NCBI RefSeq assembly: GCF_030547005.1
Contig: NZ_JAUOPN010000022.1
Location: 1 to 48,394 of the forward strand
From: Maribacter sp. 1_MG-2023
GTDB lineage: Bacteria; Bacteroidota; Bacteroidia; Flavobacteriales; Flavobacteriaceae
DNA length: 48,394 nucleotides
Reading direction: 5' to 3'
This document shows positions 1 to 8,504 of this stretch, in pieces. Numbering within the stretch: the first letter of the stretch is position 1; each line of letters starts with the position of its first letter. The position numbers and the translations under genes are program-made. Under the pieces are notes generated by a model that was not told the DNA's origin, ran no database searches, and saw only the letters and a list, made by a program, of their open reading frames with translations.

Positions 1-55
1 TATGAACCTTTTTCCAACTAACGATTCAGAACTTATCTTCCTCGTTTGCGGGGTG

Positions 56-86
56 CAAATGTACACACTATTCTTAATATTACAAG
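56..86 (-). promoter_or_regulatory. Candidate Bacteroidota-type promoter reading left out of the window
   Basis: On the minus strand TACATTTG (56-63) fits the -7 box TAnnTTTG of the Bacteroidota primary sigma factor. CTTG (83-86) lies 19 bases upstream, in the place of the -33 TTTG. Transcription would begin near 49 and leave the window on the left. Bases 1-48 contain no ATG on that strand, so the gene served is not visible. Bases 87-261 hold no gene I can identify. Confidence 0.45.
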
Positions 87-261
87 CCTTTTTTAAAATA
101 AAAAATGAAAGTTTTTTAACCATAACATAACACCATGATTTACCGAACGTTAGAAACTACGGAATTCACATAAAAATCAACACCCTGTACCACAGTTACT
201 TAAGTAGCAATATATATTCAAATTATTGATTATAAGCACATTAAACTAATCAATCTTTACG

Positions 262-2253
262 TTAAGAGAAGAAATTCCACACTAAACCAAAGCGTATAAC
301 AAAATCACGGTATGGATAATTAGGCGCAGCATAATAGTCACGCCCAGAAAAAGACGCATTAAAGTGTTCTGCCTTCAGATAAATTCTCGTTTGTTTAATT
401 CTGGCATTAATAAAGAAATCTAATAAAGGATATCCCCCCAACTCTTCTTTATTCTGCACATAAAACTCACCAAGAATAGGATTATATCCATTCATGTTAT
501 AACTGGAGAAATATTTAAACGTAATACCTGTTTGCAAGTACATTGCTTTCTTAAATACATCTGAAGAAAAATACAATGTATTTCGAGTTACTAATTGAGG
601 TACATTCAATACTTGCGTATCTTGGATTACATTCTGATACATCACCGTATTATTCAACGCGAACATACCAACCTTAAACTCTTTCTCATATTTAACTTTT
701 AAATGCGATACACTATTACTCTCTTGTAACGGTTTTATAAATGCATTCTCCATATCATCCCCTATTTCACCATCTGAGACTGGCGCAAAATATGTGTAGT
801 TGTCTAAACTACTATACTTCACCATAAAGTTACCCCATGTTTTTGAAAGCAACTCGCCTTTTAAACTACTGGCACGTTCTTTCTCGAACACTTCGCTATT
901 GTTCCAATTATAATTAAGGTATTCGCTTTGATATAATAGGTAATTGAAATTTGGCATTCTACTTGAAGTATGCAAAGAGAATCTCAACTTATGGTTTTTA
1001 TTTATGGTATATGATGCAGCCGCATTAAAAAGGTTACCCGTTAATTCGCCTGAAATATTGTATTTCAAATCAGCGTCAAAATCAAATTCGCCTATCCGCT
1101 TTTCATATTTCCCCACTATTCCAAACTCTGTTCCGTTTAACCTACTTGGAATTATAGTACCATCTTCTTCTGTAAGTCGACTATTGAAATAATAATCATA
1201 ATTATACACGTTAACACCCCCTGACAACTTACCTAGAGTTCTATTATAGAACTCAGCAGTTACTTCATTATAGAACGTTTTTAAAACTGCCTTGTCATTA
1301 ATAGTGTTAAGAATAGCATCACCAAACAAGGTATCACTAACTGTCTCTACAAATTGATAATATTTAGTCTCATAATCAAAAGTATGACCTATAGAAAGTG
1401 ACGTCTTTTCAAAGCGAGTTGAATCTAACTGCCTTCTAACCAATTTATAGGCATGATCCATAAAATACCTTTTACCTAAAATCTTATTATTTGCGTCATC
1501 TAGGTATACATCTACTCTTGGTCTGTTAGTAAAATCTGAATCACCTGATTCAAACTGCGCCTCTTTATCAGACAAACCTCCATTTTCCTCTGAGGAAATA
1601 TTCTGCGCAGCTATATGCGCCCTTAACGCATACCTTCCATTTTTTGATAAAAAATTTGTTGTAGTGATAAAATTACCAGATTCTATTTGCGCATTGTTAT
1701 ACTTACCTAAAGAACGAAAACCAATATATCCAATAGAAAAATTTAATCTTCTAGAAGTATTAAACGCCAAGTTAGCATCTAACAACTGACCTTCTTCTAA
1801 AGTTGTTTTAAAGAACAACTCAGTCATTGGCGTCGCAACGTTGTAGTAATTGATCTGCTCTTTCTCTAAATACTTGCGGTCTTTTGCAATTGCCCCTAAA
1901 TTTGGATAGCTAGCTACTCTTTCAAAATCTACACCCAATTCATTATATGCCTGACCAATATTAGAAAATGACATTAATTCAAAATCGTCTTCACGCAAGT
2001 AATTGTACTTATACTCTTTTTGAATAGTAAGTGTAGTATCTAAAAAGGTAGTGTCTCTCTTAAAAGAAATAATTCTATAATCTTCTATCGTTAAAATGAT
2101 AGAATCATTTTGCAGTTTGTCTTTTGGATTTACCGGCTTCGTCTTTTTACCTAGAGGAAGCGAATCTTTCTTTTTCTCAGACTTTTCGATTACATCTTGA
2201 CCTAAAACAATCGAAGATGTTAAACACAATAAAACTAGAATTATATATTTCAT
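262..2253 (-). CDS. Putative outer-membrane porin (Bacteroidota Porin_10-like)
   Basis: This 663-residue protein has a clear signal peptide (first 19 residues, ending VLGQ) followed by a charged, lysine-rich stretch to about residue 50. The rest alternates short amphipathic strands with polar turns, as in an outer-membrane beta barrel, and ends with aromatic residues (VWNFFS), which suits barrel insertion. Length, the YNYLREDDFELMSF segment and overall composition match the Bacteroidota family annotated as putative porin. It probably lets small solutes through the outer membrane; no substrate can be read from sequence. It is a single-gene unit with its own -7 box directly upstream and an unstructured AT-rich downstream flank. 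The ATG chosen is the only one that gives a signal peptide. Confidence 0.75.
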   Translation of the reverse strand: MKYIILVLLCLTSSIVLGQDVIEKSEKKKDSLPLGKKTKPVNPKDKLQNDSIILTIEDYRIISFKRDTTFLDTTLTIQKEYKYNYLREDDFELMSFSNIGQAYNELGVDFERVASYPNLGAIAKDRKYLEKEQINYYNVATPMTELFFKTTLEEGQLLDANLAFNTSRRLNFSIGYIGFRSLGKYNNAQIESGNFITTTNFLSKNGRYALRAHIAAQNISSEENGGLSDKEAQFESGDSDFTNRPRVDVYLDDANNKILGKRYFMDHAYKLVRRQLDSTRFEKTSLSIGHTFDYETKYYQFVETVSDTLFGDAILNTINDKAVLKTFYNEVTAEFYNRTLGKLSGGVNVYNYDYYFNSRLTEEDGTIIPSRLNGTEFGIVGKYEKRIGEFDFDADLKYNISGELTGNLFNAAASYTINKNHKLRFSLHTSSRMPNFNYLLYQSEYLNYNWNNSEVFEKERASSLKGELLSKTWGNFMVKYSSLDNYTYFAPVSDGEIGDDMENAFIKPLQESNSVSHLKVKYEKEFKVGMFALNNTVMYQNVIQDTQVLNVPQLVTRNTLYFSSDVFKKAMYLQTGITFKYFSSYNMNGYNPILGEFYVQNKEELGGYPLLDFFINARIKQTRIYLKAEHFNASFSGRDYYAAPNYPYRDFVIRFGLVWNFFS

Positions 2254-2271
2254 GAAGCATTGTTACCCTTG

Positions 2272-2279
2272 CAAAGTTA
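2272..2279 (-). promoter_or_regulatory. -7 box for the porin gene
   Basis: TAACTTTG on the minus strand matches TAnnTTTG. It sits 19 bases before the porin ATG, which predicts a very short leader. No good TTTG is present at -33 (only an ATTT-like stretch), so the assignment rests mainly on this box and its position. Confidence 0.45.
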
Positions 2280-2339
2280 ATTTTTTTGTTGCTAAGTAAA
2301 TGTGAAAGTTTGAACATACATATAGAAGACTTAAAAATA

Positions 2340-3376
2340 AAACAAAGCTATAATAAAACAACGCACCAAAGGCTTAATAATCAAAATAGGCAATAGCGGA
2401 TATTTCGAATAAATAGTGATTATCAAAATTCATAATGAAATAATGATGCTTAAATTTAAAAAAACTCCATCATCTAAATTATTTAGAAATTGACCTAATA
2501 AAATCCATCTCAAGTAAACTCTCGAAATACCCTAAAATAATTATTCTATTTCCATTACATAAACGAACTGATGCAGAAACTCCTAGTAGCAGCCATCTTC
2601 TGAGAAATTACAAACTATATTCCGCTAATAATTCTTATCTGAAAGCACATTCTACTAATTTCGAATTTCAATATTATTAATAATGATTGTCTCGAATCAT
2701 TATTTCCGAAAATCTAAATTAGTTAGTTACCAGCACCCTCTCATCAATTTCCAATACACTAGAAATTTACATATTATAAAAAAAAGGAGGTTGTGTAATT
2801 CCTCAAAAATTAATGATTTCTAACTATTACGGAGAACTTTTTAACATCGGTTAACGACCCACCTACTTAGCTCCATAGTTAAATATTTAAATGCCCTTTC
2901 ACAAATTAACTAAAATTATAGTCAGAAGTTTATTTCTTAAGAGACTATAACAACCTTATGTCGTATAATATTTCAACAATAAAGATTTATTGAAGATTGA
3001 AATTACAATTGATTCATCACAAACGGAGAATCTTTTATATAATAAAATAATGTAATCAGTAGCTTTCTTAAATATTGATTACATACGTATCAAAACTTAC
3101 TTCATCTACACTGCTTCGAGATAAATAATTTCATTAACCCATAAGTTTAAAATTCCTAAAAAGAATCAGATACAACTACCGATTCCTCTACAACCATTCT
3201 AACACAGTCATTTTACAAACAACCTATTGTACCCAAAAAATCATAGATTATTTTGTTCAAAAAAAAATCTTCTAACCTAGTTATAGCTATAATTATGTTT
3301 AGGTATTATTTTAAAAAAGAAAATCAAATTATACAATAAAAATTACTCCCATAGATATATTAATCTTTTTCACATA
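2340..3376. other. Gene-free AT-rich stretch of about 1 kb
   Basis: No frame on either strand gives a credible protein here. The longest plus-strand frame I followed, near 2540-2680, is about 45 codons, has no start signal and resembles nothing I know. There are small inverted repeats (for example AATGATT/AATCATT near 2682-2701) but no tRNA, terminator or repeat array before the susD terminator at 3380. It may be a decayed gene or an untranslated region; nothing in it decides which. Confidence 0.5.
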
Positions 3377-3379
3377 AAA

Positions 3380-3405
3380 AAAGCCTCTATAAAAATAGAG
3401 GCTTT
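3380..3405 (-). terminator. Intrinsic terminator after susD
   Basis: An 11-bp perfect stem (3380-3390 with 3395-3405, GCCTCTAT core) closes an AAAA loop. On the minus strand the stem is followed by a run of seven T, about 20 bases past the SusD-family stop codon. It ends the susCD transcript. Confidence 0.85.
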
Positions 3406-3425
3406 AAATTAAAAATTATTAAAAT

Positions 3426-4844
3426 TTACTCAAATGGTACCACCTGATCTGAATTTTTATTAGAAACCAAAACGTCATTCAAATTAATTAAAGTATTCGC
3501 AACACCTGCGGCTTTATCGTAAGTAAATGCATCTAAATCAACAACTATAGTAGAAATAAAAGGTGGAATAACGGCAGTTGTTCCTAAATCACCTTCATTA
3601 ATATTTTCGTTAATCAAAATTTCATTCTCATCAATAACCAGTTTTACTCCCATGTCAACCATGCGTAGTCCTTCAGCTATAAAAACTTCTTGTCTAGTTC
3701 TATATAACATAGATAAACCTGCATCATTATCTTGCATTGTAGAAATATCCTCAAAAGTTAATGAAGTTCCTGAAACCGAAGGAATATCTACATTACCATT
3801 TTGACGATCCAAAACAAGACCTGGTCTACCATCCACGATAACAGAAGCATTATCAGGTCTTGAACCTTCATCAACTTGAGATCGTTGTTCAATTGAATCA
3901 TCAATATTTCTAACCTCTCTTGAAGCAATTAAATCTAACAAAGCAGTTAAATTTTCTCTAGCTGCAACAATGTCATTATCTGCTAAACCGGCTTCCGCTA
4001 GAATTAAATAAGCTTCTTCTGCCTTCAAATAATGAACCGGTGCGTCTTCGTTCGGAGTTAAAAATGAATATTTAGGATCTAAAAAATCAAGCGTAGGAAG
4101 AGGCTGAAGATCATCAAAAGTAGCTCTTTCATATAATGCATCTTCAAATGTATTGCTTGGTCCATTAGATTCATCGAATTGAGCTATTCTATCAAAAGAA
4201 CCATCTAAAGATAATGCTGCGGTTGCCGCGATAACAGCTTCAGACTTATTTCCTAAATAGTAGTTCGCTCTTGCTTTTGCCAAGTAATACTCTGGTTTAG
4301 CATTAATAGCTATAGCAGCATCAATGGCAATAATTGCATTTTCATAATGTTCTACAGATGATATAGGAACGCCAACTGGCTCTTGTGGTAATGCTGAAAA
4401 ATACATCCCAGAGAACAAATAAGATAGTCCCTCAAAATAATTAAATTCAGCTTCAGTTTCACCATTGTAATTTGGATCACCTGGTCCAACTTTTTCTAAG
4501 CCAAACAATGCCAATTCCCTTAAACGCTGAATTTGTCTTTGAGTATCCCTCATATCTGGATCAGTTATCTGAATAAGTAATTGATCCATAAACTGATTGA
4601 AAAAGGTTTGGGTATTCACATAATTATCAGACCCTAATTCTGATAACACCAACGTCTCATTAAATACGTTAGCCAACTGTCTTTCTAGACCTGTAAGCCA
4701 AATAGATGCTGAATTAGGTTGACCTACAACCGATTCTTCTGAAAGATTAGGGTTCTGCACATCTTTATAATTGACAACATCACCAAAGTCTCCTGTACAA
4801 CCAAATATCAAGATGGCTGTAGAAAATAATATTATTTTTTTCAT
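3426..4844 (-). CDS. SusD/RagB-family outer-membrane lipoprotein
   Basis: SusD-like proteins are surface lipoproteins that cap a partner SusC TonB-dependent transporter and capture its ligand. This 472-residue protein starts with a lipoprotein signal ending in FGC (lipidation at Cys16). The middle is helical with TPR-like repeats (roughly residues 140-215 and 275-310), as in the SusD fold, and the length is normal. It follows the SusC-type gene with a 15-base gap, the usual SusC-SusD order, and ends in a strong terminator. No glycoside hydrolase, sulfatase or ECF sigma/anti-sigma gene lies nearby, so the ligand is unknown. Family assignment rests on architecture and the paired neighbour more than on one signature motif. 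Confidence 0.82.
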   Translation of the reverse strand: MKKIILFSTAILIFGCTGDFGDVVNYKDVQNPNLSEESVVGQPNSASIWLTGLERQLANVFNETLVLSELGSDNYVNTQTFFNQFMDQLLIQITDPDMRDTQRQIQRLRELALFGLEKVGPGDPNYNGETEAEFNYFEGLSYLFSGMYFSALPQEPVGVPISSVEHYENAIIAIDAAIAINAKPEYYLAKARANYYLGNKSEAVIAATAALSLDGSFDRIAQFDESNGPSNTFEDALYERATFDDLQPLPTLDFLDPKYSFLTPNEDAPVHYLKAEEAYLILAEAGLADNDIVAARENLTALLDLIASREVRNIDDSIEQRSQVDEGSRPDNASVIVDGRPGLVLDRQNGNVDIPSVSGTSLTFEDISTMQDNDAGLSMLYRTRQEVFIAEGLRMVDMGVKLVIDENEILINENINEGDLGTTAVIPPFISTIVVDLDAFTYDKAAGVANTLINLNDVLVSNKNSDQVVPFE

Positions 4845-4859
4845 TTTTACAATTTTTTA

Positions 4860-7673
4860 TTAAAATTCAAACCTTAAAGAGGCTATGTATGTTCTAGGCG
4901 CAGACTCAGTTCCATAAGCAAATCCACCACTAGCAAATCCATTTTGTGCAGAAATACCTGAACCAGTAGTTTCTGGATCAAAATTACCTGCTGTCCAGTT
5001 AAATGGATTTGTAACCGTAGCACTCAATCTGATATTACTAAACAATGGCTTTGCTATGTCACCAAAGTTGTAAGAAGCACCAATATTTCTAATTTTCAAA
5101 TAATCACTATCAAAAACAAAGAAATTTACATAATTGAATGGTGAAGTTGCCCCAATTAACTCTTCAGGAATACCAGTATCATCCGTACCTCTTAAATGTC
5201 TTAACAAGAAACTTAAATCAGTAATGCTACCTCCAAATTGATAGTCAGCTGTTGCAAAGAAATTAAAATCACCGTATGTATAATTTAAGCCCATAGACCC
5301 AAAATTAGGCGCAAATGTATCTCCTAAAGCGGTATTAGCTTCAAAAGCATAAGAACCATCGTCTTGCAAAATTGCTGCCGTACCTCTAAGATAACCCAAA
5401 CTTTGTCCTTCCTCAACAACTGATCCCAAGACCGTAAAACCACCTACAACAAATGGTGGAGCACCCCCTGAGTCAGTTACCAAGTTATCAACTGTATTAT
5501 AAGAAAGGTTAAAACTCAAACTATGCTTACCTGTTTGAATTGGTGTTGCAGTAAGAGCAAACTCATACCCTTTATTTTCAACTTCTCCAATATTTTGAAT
5601 CTGATTTAATTGACCAGAAGATGGAGCAGACTGAGGTGTAAAAAGTGCATCTTCAGTTACACCAATAAACCTTGTTCCACTAAAAGACAATCTATCTCTA
5701 AAGAAACCAAGTTCCAAACCAAATTCGATAGTCTTAACACGTTCTGAAACTAACTCATCGTTACCTGGATTATCAAAAGTAAACGAAGGAGATCCTAAAA
5801 ATGGATTTTGAGCAAATGTCCTGTCCTGATCAAATGGTTGCGCAAAATTTGTTGCCTCGCCATAGTTAGCTCTTAACTTAATTGTAGAAATAGTATTACT
5901 TATACCAGCATCTTGATAAAAATCATGATCGCTCAGATTATAGGTTATACCTACCTTAGGCAATAACAAGGGACTTGTATTTGAACCAGAAACAGTGGTC
6001 TTATCAAGTCTTCCTCCAAATTCCAAGAACGCTACATCATAAATACCTACATTCTCCAAAAAGTACAAACCGTAATTTGCATTTTCTAATACAAAATCAG
6101 AAAAAACTTGTTCGGAAAAATTATTCAACGACCTCGTACCATCTACACCACCAGAACCTTCTAATCTATTCTGTCTATCTGAAGACCTAAAAAATTGCCC
6201 TCCCAAAATACTAACAAATGAAAAATTATCCGTGTATGCTTTGTGAGTCAAATTTAAATCTGTCGTTACTGTAAATGCAGATCTTAAAACCCTAGTAAGT
6301 TCACCTTGATCCGTAGTACCTTCTGCAATAGTTCCCAATTCAACCTGTAAAGCATTGCTTAACAATTCTTCTTGAACCGTATTTCTATTATCAATGCCGA
6401 TCGTTGCATTCACCTGAAAATTCTCATTAACATCGTATATAAACTTATTCGATGCAGTAAAACGATTAGTGGTACTGGAAATATCAACTAACTGACCTAT
6501 TTTCTTATATCTCGCAAGTTCATCTTGCCATTCAGCATCAGTAAATTCATCTGTAGCACCTCTTGCGGATCCTTCTAAACCAGAAAACCTAGAAAAGCTA
6601 GTGTTTGCATTATAATCAAGGTTAGATTCAAAGTTTACATAAGAAAAAGACCCCTGATACCTTAATTTATCCGTTACACGAGCTGTAAGTCCAAAAGTAA
6701 AAGTTCTTCTAATTTGTTCATTTATATCATTATAACTATCATCTTTATACAAACTTCCACCAAAATTATATGAAAATTTATCAGACCCACCACTTAACCC
6801 AACTCTATACTGTTGAGACCAACCTGGCTGAAAAATTGCTTCAGCAGTTCTATCATACTTTAGAAAATCTTCAGTTGCTTTAATAGCACCTACGCTACTT
6901 TCAAAATATGCAGAGCTTTTTCCATCTTTACCTTTTTTCGTAATTATCTGAATTATACCATTTGCAGCATCAGCACCATACAAAGTTGTTGCAGCCCCAC
7001 CTTTGATGTATTCGATTCTCTCAATCGACTCCATTGGTATATCAGCCAAAGCAGAAACATTTGCCCCACCGGTACCTATACCTAGTTGTGGATTTGAATT
7101 TAAATTATCCACTCGAATACCATCTATAATTACAACAGGAGTTCCCGATGAAGCTGCTGAAATTGGACCACGTGTACGAATAATTGCCGCAGTACCTGGT
7201 TGCCCAGAACTTAAACGAACTTGAGCACTTGGTGCTGTTGATTGAAGTAATTGATCTATTTGATTTGCAGGCAATTTATCAATATCCTCCGAATTCAAAA
7301 CATCAACCGTAGTTGATAATTTTCTAAGGGCAATACCTGAACCTTGTCCGGTAACAATTACTTCTTCTAATGCCTCAGCATCTTCTTCTAATTGTACATT
7401 AATTGTGTTTGATGCACCAACAGTCATTGTCACTGTTTTTTGCCCCAGGTAAGAAAACTTTAATTTCCCACCTTGATTAACATTAACTGCATAGTTACCA
7501 TCAAAGTCTGTTTGAGACCCGTTAGTTGTTCCAACAACTACAACGGACACTCCCGGTAGCGGTAAACCGCTTTGATCGGTTACAACACCGGTCACTGTTT
7601 TTTCCTGTGCGTAGGAAAATGTAATGAAGAGCACCAACAAAGGTGTCAACATCCACGTTAACTTCTGTTTCAT
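4860..7673 (-). CDS. SusC/RagA-family TonB-linked outer-membrane transporter
   Basis: This 937-residue receptor imports a ligand across the outer membrane using TonB energy. In order it has a signal peptide (to about residue 22, ending SYAQ), a carboxypeptidase-regulatory-like domain (about 25-95, with GVVTDQSGLPLPGVSVVV), the linker EEVIVTG typical of SusC proteins (about 103-109), a plug domain (about 115-245, with PVVIIDGIRVD and GAATTLYGADAANGIIQI), and a large beta barrel finishing in the aromatic-ended strand SLRFEF. It is shorter than many SusC proteins (about 1000 residues) but complete. It is the first gene of a two-gene unit with the SusD partner. The upstream 200 bases carry only an off-spaced -7 candidate. 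Confidence 0.93.
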   Translation of the reverse strand: MKQKLTWMLTPLLVLFITFSYAQEKTVTGVVTDQSGLPLPGVSVVVVGTTNGSQTDFDGNYAVNVNQGGKLKFSYLGQKTVTMTVGASNTINVQLEEDAEALEEVIVTGQGSGIALRKLSTTVDVLNSEDIDKLPANQIDQLLQSTAPSAQVRLSSGQPGTAAIIRTRGPISAASSGTPVVIIDGIRVDNLNSNPQLGIGTGGANVSALADIPMESIERIEYIKGGAATTLYGADAANGIIQIITKKGKDGKSSAYFESSVGAIKATEDFLKYDRTAEAIFQPGWSQQYRVGLSGGSDKFSYNFGGSLYKDDSYNDINEQIRRTFTFGLTARVTDKLRYQGSFSYVNFESNLDYNANTSFSRFSGLEGSARGATDEFTDAEWQDELARYKKIGQLVDISSTTNRFTASNKFIYDVNENFQVNATIGIDNRNTVQEELLSNALQVELGTIAEGTTDQGELTRVLRSAFTVTTDLNLTHKAYTDNFSFVSILGGQFFRSSDRQNRLEGSGGVDGTRSLNNFSEQVFSDFVLENANYGLYFLENVGIYDVAFLEFGGRLDKTTVSGSNTSPLLLPKVGITYNLSDHDFYQDAGISNTISTIKLRANYGEATNFAQPFDQDRTFAQNPFLGSPSFTFDNPGNDELVSERVKTIEFGLELGFFRDRLSFSGTRFIGVTEDALFTPQSAPSSGQLNQIQNIGEVENKGYEFALTATPIQTGKHSLSFNLSYNTVDNLVTDSGGAPPFVVGGFTVLGSVVEEGQSLGYLRGTAAILQDDGSYAFEANTALGDTFAPNFGSMGLNYTYGDFNFFATADYQFGGSITDLSFLLRHLRGTDDTGIPEELIGATSPFNYVNFFVFDSDYLKIRNIGASYNFGDIAKPLFSNIRLSATVTNPFNWTAGNFDPETTGSGISAQNGFASGGFAYGTESAPRTYIASLRFEF

Positions 7674-7880
7674 AAAATTTGTTTTTGAATTAGCTTGCGG
7701 TAAAATTCCAAAAAAAAGGCTGCCATTCCAAAAGGTATCTTAATCAAAAATTAATAAATGTTAAAAAAACATTTAATATTATTTAATTCATAATTAATCT
7801 AATTTTTTGGCAAAAAAAAACCAGCTTTTTAACTATTTTTCAGATTTTAAAATTCCAAAATTTAAGTTAAAAATATCTTA

Positions 7881-8462
7881 ATGCTTCTAAAATATTATAA
7901 AAACCTTAACGAAACCGGAACCGATGAAGCCGGAAGAGGCTGTTTAGCAGGACCTGTTACTGCTGCAGCCATCATTCTACCAGAATCTTTCGAAAACTCC
8001 ATTCTAACAGATTCAAAGCTTTTATCTGAGCGTAAAAGAGAACTACTAGAACCTCTTTTAAAGAATGAGAGCATATGCTTTGGCATTGCTCATATTCAAC
8101 CTACGGTAATAGATGACATCAACATTTTAAACGCTTCAATTCTGGCAATGCATAATGCTATAGATTCACTATCTAAAATACCCGAGTACATAATTGTAGA
8201 TGGTAACAGATTTAAACCTTTCAAAAATATAGACCACTCTTGCATTATAAAAGGTGATTCGAAGTACCTAAGTATTGCAGCAGCTTCTGTATTGGCAAAA
8301 ACTGCACGTGATGCCTACATGCTCAAACTACATGATGAATACCCTATGTACAACTGGAAAAAGAATAAAGGATACCCTACTAAAGAACACAGAGCAGCAA
8401 TTAAAAAATATGGTACTACCAAGTACCACAGAATGAGTTTTAAGCTTTTACCAGACAACTAA
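7881..8462 (+). CDS. rnhB: Ribonuclease HII
   Basis: RNase HII nicks RNA-DNA hybrids and removes single ribonucleotides misincorporated in DNA. The 193-residue protein shows the N-terminal catalytic motif GTDEAGRG (Asp15, Glu16), the DSK element of [12 protein letters not shown], the third acidic site in IIVDGNRF, and the SVLAKTARD motif with the last catalytic Asp. Length matches a minimal bacterial RNase HII. It diverges from the susC gene across about 200 bases of AT-rich DNA, and the next plus-strand gene begins 42 bases downstream. The ATG used starts ten residues before the DEAG motif, as expected. Confidence 0.96.
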   Translation: MLLKYYKNLNETGTDEAGRGCLAGPVTAAAIILPESFENSILTDSKLLSERKRELLEPLLKNESICFGIAHIQPTVIDDINILNASILAMHNAIDSLSKIPEYIIVDGNRFKPFKNIDHSCIIKGDSKYLSIAAASVLAKTARDAYMLKLHDEYPMYNWKKNKGYPTKEHRAAIKKYGTTKYHRMSFKLLPDN

Positions 8463-8482
8463 AGTTTATTTAACAAATAGTA

Positions 8483-8490
8483 TAACTTTG
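8483..8490 (+). promoter_or_regulatory. -7 box upstream of the 817-residue lipoprotein gene
   Basis: TAACTTTG followed by CAC matches TAnnTTTG and lies 14 bases before the ATG at 8505, predicting a very short leader. The -33 region, inside the end of rnhB, has no good TTTG. The downstream gene may therefore be transcribed on its own as well as by read-through. Confidence 0.4.
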
Positions 8491-8504
8491 CACAAACTTT
8501 TCGC

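Noticed and set aside
944..1192. Open frame antisense to the porin gene, and similar antisense frames inside rnhB, lysS, der and alaS
   Set aside because: They lie opposite well-supported genes, lack promoters or recognisable protein features, and follow the codon structure of the sense gene.
2780..2796. AAGGAGG-like sequence resembling a Shine-Dalgarno site in the gene-free stretch
   Set aside because: No start codon with an open frame follows it on that strand, and genes in this window generally lack Shine-Dalgarno sites.
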